Below, piece by piece: positions 22,925-31,509 of a DNA stretch of 34,766 nucleotides. The notes beneath the pieces are model-generated. The model was not told the DNA's origin. It saw nothing but the letters and a program-made list of their open reading frames with translations, and made no database searches. Positions within the stretch are counted from its first letter, which is position 1. Each line of letters starts with the position of its first letter. This stretch comes from Streptomyces albicerus. Its GTDB lineage: Bacteria; Actinomycetota; Actinomycetes; Streptomycetales; Streptomycetaceae. The stretch covers positions 137,425 through 172,190 of the forward strand of contig NZ_VWMY01000022.1 in assembly GCF_008905045.1 (NCBI RefSeq), in the 5' to 3' direction. The position numbers and the translations under genes were made by a program.

Positions 22925-25426
22925 ATGTCCGTACTGACGCGCGACGAAGCGCAGACCCGTGCCAAGCTCCTCGACGTCCACCGCTACCAGATCGAACTCG
23001 ACCTGACGCGCGGCGACGAGATCTTCGACTCCCGTACCGTCATCCGCTTCACCGCCCACGCGGACGGGGACACCTTCGTCGAGCTCAAGCCCGCCGAACT
23101 GCGCTCCGTCGCCCTCGACGGCCACCTCCTCGACCTGGACACCGTCGCCCTGGACGAGAACCGGATGCCGCTCAAGAACCTCACAGCGGGCGAACACGAA
23201 CTGCGCATCGACACCACCATGCGCTACTCCCGCACCGGCGAGGGCATGCACCGCTTCACCGACCCCACCGACGGCGAGACATACGTCTACACACAGCTGT
23301 TCATGGAAGACGTGCAGCGCGTCTTCGCGGCCTTCGACCAGCCCGACCTGAAAGCCGTCTTCGAGCTGACCGTCACCGCCCCCAAGGGCTGGACCGTCCT
23401 CGCCAACGGCATCACCGAGCAGCAGGAGGACGGCAGCTGGCGGGCCGCCCCCACCCCGCTGATCTCCACCTACCTCGTCGCCGTCGCCGCCGGACCCTGG
23501 CACTCCGTACGCACCGAACACCGCGGCCTGCCCTTCGGCATCCACTGCCGCCGCTCCCTGGCGCCCTACCTGGACGCCGACGCCGACGAGATCCTCGACA
23601 TCACCCGCGCCTGCTTCGACCGCTACCACGAGAAGTTCGAGGAGCCCTACCCCTTCGACTCCTACGACCAGGCGTTCGTCCCCGAGTTCAACGCCGGCGC
23701 CATGGAGAACCCCGGACTCGTCACCTTCCGCGACGAGTTCGTCTACCGCTCCGCCGTCACCGACACCGAACGCCAGACCCGCGCCATGGTCATCGCCCAC
23801 GAGATGGCCCACATGTGGTTCGGCGACCTCGTCACCCTGCGCTGGTGGGACGACATCTGGCTGAACGAGTCCTTCGCCGAGTACATGGGCTACCAGACCC
23901 TCACCGAAGCCACCCGCTTCACCGACACCTGGACCGACTTCGGCATCGTCCGCAAGGCCTGGGGCTACGACGCCGACCAGCGGCCCTCCACCCACCCCGT
24001 CGCCCCCGACCCCGTCGCCGTCCCCGACACCGCCTCCGCGATGCTCAACTTCGACGGCATCTCCTACGCCAAGGGCGCCTCCGCCCTGCGCCAACTGGTC
24101 GCCTGGCTCGGCGAGAAGGACTTCCTCACCGGCATCAACACCCACTTCGCCCGCCACAAGTTCTCCAACGCCACCCTCGCCGACTTCATCGACTCCCTCG
24201 CCGCCGCCACCGAACGCGACGTCCACGCCTGGGCCGACTCCTGGCTGCGCACCACCGGCGTCGACACCCTCACCGCGTCCGTCACCGCCGAACCGGGCGA
24301 GTGGACCCTCACCGTCGACCACGCCGGCAGCCGCCCCCACCGCGTCACCGTCGGCGTCTACGACCGCGACCCGGGCGGCGACCGCGCACTCGTCCTGCGC
24401 GAGCGCTACGAGACCGACGTCCCGCAGAACCCGGCGCCCCCCGAGCCACGCACCGGCACCCGCCCCGCCCTCGTCGTCCCCAACGACCTCGACCTCACCT
24501 ACGCCAAGATCCGCCTCGACGAGACGTCCGAGGAGACCGCCCTGCGCGGCATCTCCGGCGTTCCAGACGCCCTCACTCGCGCCGTCCTGTGGAACACCCT
24601 GCGCGACATGGTCCGCGACGGCGACCTCGCCCCCGCCTCCTACCTGGAGACCGCCCGCGCCCATCTCCCCGAGGAGACCGACCTCGCTGTCGTCCAGGGC
24701 GTCCTCACCTTCGCGGCCACCCAGGTCGCGGACCGTTTCCTCCCGGCCCACGACAGGCCCGCCGCCCTCGCCACCCTCACCTCCCTGTGCCGCGACCTGA
24801 TCCGCCGCACCGAGGACGGCTCCCACCCCGGCCTGCGCCTCATCGCCGTACGCCACCTCATCGCCGTCGCCGCCCAGCCCGACACCATCAGCGCATGGTT
24901 CTCCGAAGGCACCGTCCCCGGCGGCCCCGAACTCGACCCCGAACTGCGCTGGCGCATCCTCGGCCGCCTCGCCGTCCTCGGCGCCATCGACGACGCCGTC
25001 ATCGACGCCGAACTCGTCCAGGACCCCAGCGCCACCGGCCAGGAAGGCGCCGCCCGCTGCCGCGCCGCCCTCCCCGACCCGGTCGCGAAGCGCGAAGCCT
25101 GGGAGGCGATGTTCGCCACCGACGACCTCTCCAACTACCTCTTCACCGCCACCGCCCAGGGCTTCTGGCAACCCGAACAGACCGACCTCGTCCGCCAGTA
25201 CGTCGAGCGCTACTGGCCCGACGCGGTAGCCGTCGCCGCCCGCCGCGGCCCCGCCATCGCCGAAGCCGCCGGCCGCTGGGCCTTCCCGGTCCACGCCATC
25301 TCCGCGCAGACCCTCCGCCTGGGCGAACAATGCCTCACCGAGTCCGCCCCGATCCCCGCCCTACGCCGCAAACTGGCAGACCAACTGGACGACTTGGCAA
25401 GGGCATTGCAAGTACGAGAGGCATAG
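22925..25426 (+). CDS. pepN: aminopeptidase N (M1 family zinc metallopeptidase)
   Basis: About 833 aa. It carries the M1 exopeptidase motif GAMEN (258-262), the zinc site HEMAH (292-296) with Glu315 nineteen residues after the second His (WLNESFAEYMG), and a C-terminal ERAP1-like helical domain. Length is normal for the actinobacterial enzyme. It removes N-terminal residues from peptides in the cytoplasm; no signal peptide is present. Start ATG 22925 (MSVLTRDEAQ) was preferred; ATG 22916 three codons upstream is equally possible and neither has a strong ribosome-binding site. The coding strand is almost uniformly C-ended. A tandem-repeat region begins about 17 bp after the stop. Confidence 0.93.
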   Translation: MSVLTRDEAQTRAKLLDVHRYQIELDLTRGDEIFDSRTVIRFTAHADGDTFVELKPAELRSVALDGHLLDLDTVALDENRMPLKNLTAGEHELRIDTTMRYSRTGEGMHRFTDPTDGETYVYTQLFMEDVQRVFAAFDQPDLKAVFELTVTAPKGWTVLANGITEQQEDGSWRAAPTPLISTYLVAVAAGPWHSVRTEHRGLPFGIHCRRSLAPYLDADADEILDITRACFDRYHEKFEEPYPFDSYDQAFVPEFNAGAMENPGLVTFRDEFVYRSAVTDTERQTRAMVIAHEMAHMWFGDLVTLRWWDDIWLNESFAEYMGYQTLTEATRFTDTWTDFGIVRKAWGYDADQRPSTHPVAPDPVAVPDTASAMLNFDGISYAKGASALRQLVAWLGEKDFLTGINTHFARHKFSNATLADFIDSLAAATERDVHAWADSWLRTTGVDTLTASVTAEPGEWTLTVDHAGSRPHRVTVGVYDRDPGGDRALVLRERYETDVPQNPAPPEPRTGTRPALVVPNDLDLTYAKIRLDETSEETALRGISGVPDALTRAVLWNTLRDMVRDGDLAPASYLETARAHLPEETDLAVVQGVLTFAATQVADRFLPAHDRPAALATLTSLCRDLIRRTEDGSHPGLRLIAVRHLIAVAAQPDTISAWFSEGTVPGGPELDPELRWRILGRLAVLGAIDDAVIDAELVQDPSATGQEGAARCRAALPDPVAKREAWEAMFATDDLSNYLFTATAQGFWQPEQTDLVRQYVERYWPDAVAVAARRGPAIAEAAGRWAFPVHAISAQTLRLGEQCLTESAPIPALRRKLADQLDDLARALQVREA

Positions 25427-25442
25427 CCACACGGCCCCCGAG

Positions 25443-25560
25443 CCCCTTCTCCTCCAGGGGCACGGGGGCCACCTTCTTCCAGGGCCACGGCGGCCCACTT
25501 TCTTCCAGGGCCACGAGGGCCACTTTCTTCCAGGGGCACGGCGAACCGCCGTCTTTTCAG
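25443..25560 (+). repeat. imperfect ~26-bp tandem repeat array downstream of pepN
   Basis: Four to five degenerate units of the form CTTTCTTCCAGGGGCACGG plus ~7 bases start near 25443, 25472, 25498, 25523 and 25549. The last unit runs straight into the inverted dispersed element (AGGGGCGCGGGGAACTGCGC). No gene is seen here. Confidence 0.75.
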
Positions 25561-25675
25561 GGGCGCGGGGAACTGCGCGAGCAACCAAAGCGAACCCGCA
25601 GACAACGCACCGGCCCAAGCCCCGCAGGGGGCGCGGGGAACTGCGCGACCAGCCCCCACCAACCCGCACGTCTCC
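25557..25675 (-). repeat. two inverted copies (F, G) of the dispersed element
   Basis: GGGGCGCGGGGAACTGCGCG occurs at 25560-25579 and again at 25628-25647, each followed by a GAGCAACC or GACCAGCC end and an AACCCGCA word. They are the reverse complement of the CTGGTCGCGCAGTTCCCCGC series seen elsewhere. Copy G can fold GCCCC-GCA-GGGGG near 25619-25631. The whole interval 25427-25790 has no convincing gene. Confidence 0.65.
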
Positions 25676-25790
25676 CACAACCCCGGTGCGGAGCGCCACC
25701 CTTTCGGGTGCCGATCACCGCACTCCCCGGGCACGCCACCCCAAACGCGTACACGCTGGGAACCCCCGCCCCGCGCCCCGGAGGACAACG

Positions 25791-27227
25791 ATGAGCCCGC
25801 TCGCATCAGGCCCCCAAGGCCCGGACACCTTGCGGCCGTTGCTCATCACCGTGCTCGAGGCGCTCCGGGCCGGCGCAGCCGCCCGCGGCGGCCCCCTACC
25901 GCCCGGCGGCCCGGCCGCGGTGGCCACCCGCGTACGCGAGGCCGTGGGCGACCCCCTCCCGGACCACGGCGACGAAACCGCCCTGCACACCCTCGTCCAA
26001 GCCTTCGCAGCGGGCGCCGCGGACCCCGCAGACCCCCTCTGCGCGGCCCACCTCCACTGCCCACCCCTCGCCGTGGCCACCGCCGCGGACCTCGCCGCCT
26101 CCGCCCTCAACCCGTCCCTGGACTCCTGGGACCAGGCACCGGCCGCCTCAGAACTGGAAGCCCTGGTCACCCGGGCCATCACCGCCGAGGTCTACGCCAC
26201 ACCGAGCCGGACCCCCGAAACACCAGTAGGCCGAACCCCCATAACACCAGTAGAGGGTGACGCCCTAGTCACCACCGGCGGCACCGAGTCCAACCAGCTC
26301 GCCCTCCTCCTCGCCCGCGAACTCCACGGCCGAACCCAACTCATCTGCGCGGCGAACGCCCACCACTCCCTCCACCGCGCCACCTGGCTCCTCGGCCTCC
26401 CCGAACCCGTCACCGTCCCGGCCCCCGCAGGCACCATGGACCCCACAGCCCTCGACGAAGCCCTCACCGGCTGTATCGAACAGCGGCTCCGCCGCGGGCA
26501 AGAACCAGGACCCCTCCTCGTCGCCGCCACCGCCGGTACCACCGACGCCGGCCTCATCGACCCGCTCCCCGCCATCGCCGCCCTCTGCGAAACCCACGGC
26601 GCCCGCCTCCACGTCGACGCCGCCTACGGCGGAGGCCTCCTCTTCAGCGACCGCCACCGCCCCAAACTCGACGGCCTCGCCCACGCCCACACCGTCACCC
26701 TCGACCTGCACAAACTCGGCTGGCAACCCGTCGCCGCCGGCCTCCTCGCCGTACGCGACCCCCACGACCTCGCCGTACTGGCCCACCAGACCGACTACCT
26801 CAACGCCGACGACGACACCGAAGCGGGCCTGCCCGACCTCCTCGGCCGCTCCCTGCGCACCACCCGACGCCCCGACATCCTCAAGATCGCCGTCACCCTC
26901 AAAACCCTCGGCCGCACCGGACTCGGCGCACTCGTCGACCAGGTCTGCGCCCACGCCACCGAGTTCGCCGAGCTCATCCACCGGCACCCCCGCTTCGAGC
27001 TCTACGACCGGCCCACCATCAGCACCGTGCTGTTCCGGCCCACCGACGCGACCGACAGCGCCGTCGCCGCCGTACGCCGCACCCTCCTCACCGAAGGCCG
27101 TGCAGTCCTCGGCCGCGCCCGCCTCGACGACCGCCTCTGGCTCAAAGCCACCCTGCTCAACCCGCACACCGGACCCGGCGACCTCGCCGCGCTCCTGAAA
27201 CTGGTGGAAGGACACACGCCCCGATGA
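25791..27227 (+). CDS. PLP-dependent group II decarboxylase (DesA-like lysine/diamine-type decarboxylase)
   Basis: 478 aa, fold-type I PLP enzyme of the aromatic-L-amino-acid/lysine decarboxylase group. Landmarks are AHLHCPPLAVATAADLAASA, LVTTGGTESNQLALLLARE, Asp276 in HVDAAYGGG (pyridine N contact) and the Schiff-base Lys308 in DLHKLGWQPV. The order and wording resemble DesA, which makes cadaverine from lysine in desferrioxamine biosynthesis. ATG 25791 follows CGGAGGAC. The stop overlaps the start of a lysine N-hydroxylase by 4 nt (ATGA), so the products probably act in sequence. It is clearly not identical to canonical DesA, and DesC and DesD genes are absent from the window. Substrate could be lysine, ornithine or diaminobutyrate. 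Confidence 0.85.
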   Translation: MSPLASGPQGPDTLRPLLITVLEALRAGAAARGGPLPPGGPAAVATRVREAVGDPLPDHGDETALHTLVQAFAAGAADPADPLCAAHLHCPPLAVATAADLAASALNPSLDSWDQAPAASELEALVTRAITAEVYATPSRTPETPVGRTPITPVEGDALVTTGGTESNQLALLLARELHGRTQLICAANAHHSLHRATWLLGLPEPVTVPAPAGTMDPTALDEALTGCIEQRLRRGQEPGPLLVAATAGTTDAGLIDPLPAIAALCETHGARLHVDAAYGGGLLFSDRHRPKLDGLAHAHTVTLDLHKLGWQPVAAGLLAVRDPHDLAVLAHQTDYLNADDDTEAGLPDLLGRSLRTTRRPDILKIAVTLKTLGRTGLGALVDQVCAHATEFAELIHRHPRFELYDRPTISTVLFRPTDATDSAVAAVRRTLLTEGRAVLGRARLDDRLWLKATLLNPHTGPGDLAALLKLVEGHTPR

Positions 27228-28654
27228 CGTCCCGCACGTCCCCGACACCCCCCACGAACCCCGCACACCACGAACCCGAGGCCCCCCGCGACCTCGTCGG
27301 GGTCGGCATCGGTCCGTGCAACCTCTCCCTCGCCGCCCTCGCCCACCCCCTGGCCGAACTCGACACCGTCTTCTACGAACAGCGCCCCGCCTTCGACTGG
27401 CACCCCGGCCTCCTCATCGAAGGCGCCACCCTTCAAGTCCCGTTCCTCGCCGACCTGGTGACCCTCGCCGACCCCGCCAGCCCCTGGTCGTTCCTCAACT
27501 ACCTCAGGGCCCGCGACCGCCTCTTCCCCTTCTACTTCGCCGAGCGCTTCCACATCCACCGCGCCGAATACGCCGCCTACTGCCGCTGGGTCAGCGACAG
27601 CCTCCCCGCACTCCACTTCGGCCACCAGGTCGACGCCGTCCGCTGGAACCCCGAACGCGACGTCTTCGAAGTCGACTTCACTCAACTCGACACCGACGGC
27701 GAAGCAGAAGCCCTCGGCCGCACCTACGCCAAGAACGTCGTCCTCGGCGTCGGCACCGCCCCCCACGTCCCCGAACCGCTCCGCCCCCTCGTCGAAGCCC
27801 CCGGCGTACCCGTCATCCACGCCGCCGACTACCTCGAACACCGCGAACGGTTCCTGACCGCCGACCACATCACCGTCATCGGCTCGGGACAGTCCGGCGC
27901 CGAGGTCTTCCTCGACCTCCTCAGAAACCGCCCCACCGGCCGCGAGAAAATCCACTGGCTCGCCCGCACCGAGGCCTTCGCCCCCATGGAGTACTCAAAA
28001 CTCGGGCTCGAACACTTCACACCCGACTACACCCGCTACTTCCACGCCCTGCCCGAGCCCGTACGCGACCGGCTCGTCCCCGCCCAATGGCAGCTCCACA
28101 AAGGCATCGACGCCGACACCATCGCCGCCATCCACGACGAGCTCTACCGCCGCACCCTGAACGGCGGCTGGCCCGACACCGTCCTCACCCCCGGCGTCCT
28201 CGTCCGCACCGCCGGCCGCATCGCCACCACCAAGATCGAACTGCACCTGGAACACGTCCAGCAGAACAGCCGCACCCGCCTCACCACCGACGCCGTCATC
28301 CTCGCCACCGGCTACCGCGAACGCCCCCTCGACGGACTCCTCGCAGGCCTCGACCCGTACATGCGTCGCGACGCCTCCGAACGCCCGAGAATCGACGACC
28401 GGCACCGCCTCGTCCTCGACCCCTCCGTCACCGGAGCCGCCTACGTCCAGAACGCCGAACGCCACACCCACGGCGTCGGCGCCCCCGACCTCGGCCTCAC
28501 CGCCTGGCGCAGCGCAAACATCCTCAACTCCCTGACGGGCAAAGACGCCTACCCACTGCCGAGCCGAACGGCCTTCACGACCTTCGGCCTCACACAGCAG
28601 CCCCGGATCCCGCCCGCCAGGCAGCCACGAATGCTCACACCACTGGCCGAATAG
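27224..28654 (+). CDS. L-lysine/amine N-hydroxylase (DesB/IucD-like flavin monooxygenase)
   Basis: 476 aa, class B flavin-dependent N-hydroxylating monooxygenase. The FAD loop is GVGIGPCNLSLAAL (residues ~26-39), the typical substrate-side segment is LQVPFLADLVTLADPASPWS, the NADPH loop is TVIGSGQSGAEVF (~220-232) and ATGYRERPLDGLL lies near the C-terminus. Such enzymes hydroxylate the terminal amine of lysine, ornithine or cadaverine to build hydroxamate siderophores. It overlaps the DesA-like gene by 4 nt. Without an acyltransferase (DesC) or NIS synthetase (DesD) nearby, the final product cannot be named. A DmdR/IdeR iron box was looked for by eye upstream of 25791 and not recognised. Confidence 0.87.
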   Translation: MTSRTSPTPPTNPAHHEPEAPRDLVGVGIGPCNLSLAALAHPLAELDTVFYEQRPAFDWHPGLLIEGATLQVPFLADLVTLADPASPWSFLNYLRARDRLFPFYFAERFHIHRAEYAAYCRWVSDSLPALHFGHQVDAVRWNPERDVFEVDFTQLDTDGEAEALGRTYAKNVVLGVGTAPHVPEPLRPLVEAPGVPVIHAADYLEHRERFLTADHITVIGSGQSGAEVFLDLLRNRPTGREKIHWLARTEAFAPMEYSKLGLEHFTPDYTRYFHALPEPVRDRLVPAQWQLHKGIDADTIAAIHDELYRRTLNGGWPDTVLTPGVLVRTAGRIATTKIELHLEHVQQNSRTRLTTDAVILATGYRERPLDGLLAGLDPYMRRDASERPRIDDRHRLVLDPSVTGAAYVQNAERHTHGVGAPDLGLTAWRSANILNSLTGKDAYPLPSRTAFTTFGLTQQPRIPPARQPRMLTPLAE

Positions 28655-28692
28655 GACCCGGCCCCGCATCCCCCGTATCGCGAACCGGCCGA

Positions 28693-30501
28693 CTAGAAGA
28701 CGGGCGTACCGTCACGCGTCAGCTTCCAGTCCACCGAAGCGAACTCCTTCGGGTCCAGCGTGCCCTTCTCCGTCACCCACTCCGCGATCCGCGTACGGAT
28801 CTCCGTCGACTCGGCCCACAGCTCCTGCGCGGACGCCACATGCGGGAAGGCACCGCCGCCATTGGCCCGGTAGTTGTTCACCGCGAACACGAACTTCTGC
28901 GCGTCGTCAAGGGCCGCACCGTTGTAGGAGAGGTTCTTGATCCGCGAACCCGCCGGCTGCGCGATGTCGATCTCGTACGTCAGACCCGACACGTAGTCGT
29001 AGTTGTAGTCCGGCCGGTTGCCCGCGTTCGTCAGCTTCTCCACGTCCACCGCCGCACCCGCCGCCGTCTGCACGAAGTACTGCGCCGAGTACTCCAGGTA
29101 CGCCCGCACCTGCGCACCCGTCATCAACTTCGCGACCAGCGTGTTGTCGTACACATACAGACTCGACAGATCCCGGATCGTCACATCACCGGCCGGGATC
29201 TCCGACGTACGCGAGAACGGCGACGCCTGCGACAGCACCGGCAACGACGCGTACTCCGTACCCGCCAGCGCCGCCTTGACCACGTCCTCCTGAACCTTCG
29301 TGATCAGGTCGATGATCGGGGCGTCCTTGTACCGCGCCTCGACCGTCGTCAGCGTCTCCGTCGCCGTCCCGACCACCTGGTTCACATACGCCACGACCAC
29401 ATCGTGCTCGTCCTTCAACAGCCGCGTGATCTTCGGGTCGTCGGCCACCGTCTTCGAGTCACGCACCGTCGCCGCCACCGACTCGACCGTCCACCGGCCC
29501 TTCTCGAAGACCAGCTCGATGTCGAACAGCGACAGCCGCTCCGCGTACGCCAGCGGCTCGGACAGAACGACCGTCCTGCCGGTCTTCTCGTTCGTCACCT
29601 TCAACTCGGCGATCTCCGTGTGCGCGTGCCCCACCAGGATCGCGTCGATCCCCGGCACCTGCTGCGCCACCAGCGCCGCCGAGTTCTCGATGTACGGCAA
29701 CTGATCACCGTACGAGGACGTGCCGGACGAGCCGGAGTGCGCCGACACGACCACCACGTCCGCGCCCATCGACCGCAGCTTCGGCACCCACTTCGCCGCC
29801 TGCTCCTCAAGACCCGGGAACGTCAACTTGCCCTGGACGTAGGCCTTGTCCCAGATCGCGATACCCGGGTTGGTCAGACCGAGGACGGCCACAGTGACCG
29901 GCGGGGCGCCCTTCACATGGAACTTCTTGATGAAGTACGGCGGGAAGGCCGGCTTCAGCGTCTTCGCGTCCAGCGCGTTCGCACCCAGCAGCGGGAAGTC
30001 GCACTGCTCCTCGAACTTCCGCAGCGTCTCGATGCCGTAGTTGAACTCGTGATTGCCGAGCGCCACCGCGTCATAGCCGATCGCGTTCATCGCCTGCGCC
30101 ATCGGGTGGACCGGACCGCCCTTGGCGGTGATCGGGTCGACCTTCGCGTAGTAGTACGTCAGCGGGGTGCCCTGGATCGTGTCACCCGCGTCCAGCAACA
30201 GCGTGTTGCAGCGGCCCTTCTCCTTGCGAACCGCGTTCACCAGCGTCGAGATCCGCGCCAGACCCTGCGCGTTGCCCGCCGCGTCCTTGTACTCCGCGTC
30301 CTTGAAGTAGTCCCAGTTGAAGACATGACCGTGCAGATCGGTCGTGCCCATCACCGTCAGCGAGTACCGCCTCGGCTTCCTGCCACCTTGCGCCTTCACT
30401 TCCGCCGCCTCAGCGCTCGGCGCCGCGACCGCACCGGCCAGAGCGACGCCCGCCCCGGTCACAGCGGACTTCTTCAGGAACTTCCGGCGGTTCAACGGCA
30501 T
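28693..30501 (-). CDS. Tat-exported 5'-nucleotidase / 2',3'-cyclic phosphodiesterase family phosphoesterase
   Basis: 602 aa. The N-terminus has a twin-arginine signal (NRRKFLKKSA) followed by a hydrophobic core and an AEA cleavage-like site near residue 32, so it is probably exported folded. The metallophosphoesterase core shows GTTDLHGHVFNWDY, GDTIQGTP, LGNHEFNYG and GHAHTEI, which bind two metals. The C-terminal 5'-nucleotidase domain includes SLYVYDNTLVAK and NYRANGGGAFPHV. It hydrolyses extracellular nucleotides to scavenge phosphate or nucleosides. GAGGAG precedes the ATG at about 9 bases. It is convergent with the N-hydroxylase gene (38 bp apart) and divergent from the second SIMPL gene. 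I saw no clear PHO box. Confidence 0.9.
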   Translation of the reverse strand: MPLNRRKFLKKSAVTGAGVALAGAVAAPSAEAAEVKAQGGRKPRRYSLTVMGTTDLHGHVFNWDYFKDAEYKDAAGNAQGLARISTLVNAVRKEKGRCNTLLLDAGDTIQGTPLTYYYAKVDPITAKGGPVHPMAQAMNAIGYDAVALGNHEFNYGIETLRKFEEQCDFPLLGANALDAKTLKPAFPPYFIKKFHVKGAPPVTVAVLGLTNPGIAIWDKAYVQGKLTFPGLEEQAAKWVPKLRSMGADVVVVSAHSGSSGTSSYGDQLPYIENSAALVAQQVPGIDAILVGHAHTEIAELKVTNEKTGRTVVLSEPLAYAERLSLFDIELVFEKGRWTVESVAATVRDSKTVADDPKITRLLKDEHDVVVAYVNQVVGTATETLTTVEARYKDAPIIDLITKVQEDVVKAALAGTEYASLPVLSQASPFSRTSEIPAGDVTIRDLSSLYVYDNTLVAKLMTGAQVRAYLEYSAQYFVQTAAGAAVDVEKLTNAGNRPDYNYDYVSGLTYEIDIAQPAGSRIKNLSYNGAALDDAQKFVFAVNNYRANGGGAFPHVASAQELWAESTEIRTRIAEWVTEKGTLDPKEFASVDWKLTRDGTPVF

Positions 30502-30664
30502 GACTGGCTACTCCTCGGGAAACGGTCAACGACGCGCGTAGATACGCTCGCGGATACGCGCGTAGATTCTGACCCGTTCATGACGCGCGACAACAGCCCC
30601 CACAGGTTTCGATCTGATGACCGACAAGGTCCGGAAACGGGCCGCCGGTGACAGAGTGGGACGT

Positions 30665-31378
30665 ATGACCTCACCCTCAGAGGAACCCCGGCACGCGGTC
30701 CCCTACGGCACCCCCGACGCCCCCCGCATCGCCGTCCGCGGCGAAGCCCACCTCGAAGTCGACCCCGAGATCGCCCGCATCGGCATCACCGTCAGCGCCC
30801 GCGGCACCGACCGCCACGGCGCCCTCTCCGATCTCACCCGCCGCAACACCACCGCCCTCGACCTCGTCAAGACATACGGCGACGCAGTGGAAAAACTGGA
30901 AACAGGCGCCTTCTCCATCACCCCGGAACTGACCAAACGCGGCCGCGGCGAACGCGTCCGCGCCTACCACGGCCGCGTCCACATCACCGCCGAACTCACC
31001 GACTTCACCGCACTCGGCGAACTCACCACCCGCCTCGCCGACCTCGACCTCACCCGCATCGACGGCCCCTCCTGGGTCCTGCGCCCCGACTCACCCGCCT
31101 ACCGCCGAGCCAGGCAACAGGCCGTACGCGAAGCGGTCCAACGAGCCCGCGAATACGCCGAAGCCCTCGGCACCACCCTCGCCGCCCTCGTGGAACTCGC
31201 CGACATCGGCGCCGAGAACGCCCACCCCTACGGCGTGGCTCGGGCAAACAGCATGCGCACCATGGCCTTCGACGCGGCCGAATCCGCCGAAGCCCCGCCC
31301 CTCGACCTCGAACCCGAACGACAACACGTGTACGCCCAAGTCAACGCCCGATTCACCATGGCACCACCAGCGCTGTAG
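30665..31378 (+). CDS. second SIMPL-domain (DUF541) protein
   Basis: 237 aa of the SIMPL/DUF541 family. Landmarks are the RIAVRGEAHLEVDPEIARIG start, GAFSITPEL, YHGRVHITAELTDF, RIDGPSWVLRPDSPAY and the helix RRARQQAVREAVQRAREYAE followed by LGTTLAALVELADIG. No signal peptide is visible. ATG 30665 follows GTGGGA; ATG 30617 is an in-frame alternative with no ribosome-binding site. It is only distantly similar to the SIMPL protein at 6738. Position upstream of pyk, with an inverted repeat between, suggests a single-gene transcript. Function of the family is unknown. Confidence 0.83.
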   Translation: MTSPSEEPRHAVPYGTPDAPRIAVRGEAHLEVDPEIARIGITVSARGTDRHGALSDLTRRNTTALDLVKTYGDAVEKLETGAFSITPELTKRGRGERVRAYHGRVHITAELTDFTALGELTTRLADLDLTRIDGPSWVLRPDSPAYRRARQQAVREAVQRAREYAEALGTTLAALVELADIGAENAHPYGVARANSMRTMAFDAAESAEAPPLDLEPERQHVYAQVNARFTMAPPAL

Positions 31379-31429
31379 AGCACTCCGGAATGCTCATCAG
31401 AGCACCCCTGCGCACAATTCAACACTTGT

Positions 31430-31456
31430 CAATAACCCTTCACGCAAAGGTTGTTG
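31430..31456 (+). promoter_or_regulatory. inverted repeat between the SIMPL gene and pyk
   Basis: CAATAACCCTT (31430-31440) pairs with AAAGGTTGTTG (31446-31456) at 9 of 11 positions over a 5-bp loop. It may terminate the upstream gene or act as an operator about 55-80 bp before the proposed pyk start site. Confidence 0.45.
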
Positions 31457-31497
31457 AGTAGTCATGCCCGACCAATTACCTACCCGTCGGTAAGGCC

Positions 31498-31503
31498 TAG
31501 GCT
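31498..31503 (+). promoter_or_regulatory. -10 box of pyk, suggesting a leaderless mRNA
   Basis: TAGGCT ends 6 bp before the pyk ATG at 31510, so transcription would begin at or next to the A of ATG. TTACCT at 31476-31481 is a weak -35 candidate. No ribosome-binding site lies at normal distance, consistent with leaderless translation. Confidence 0.5.
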
Positions 31504-31509
31504 CGAACC

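Noticed and set aside
22907..25330. An 807-codon minus-strand open frame antisense to pepN
   Set aside because: Composition is almost only Gly, Val, Glu, Asp and Ala, as expected for the complement of C-ended codons; no domain.
25427..25790. Small genes or a riboswitch in the repeat-rich gap before the DesA-like gene
   Set aside because: Open frames there are translations of repeat units without ribosome-binding sites. No known riboswitch core could be recognised by eye.
25791..28654. A complete desferrioxamine cluster
   Set aside because: Only DesA- and DesB-like genes are present; the next gene is a minus-strand nucleotidase, with no acyltransferase or NIS synthetase.
27316..30651. An 1111-codon plus-strand open frame
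   Set aside because: It is Arg/Pro/His-rich with no motif and runs in another frame of the N-hydroxylase and antisense to the nucleotidase, both of which have clear family signatures.
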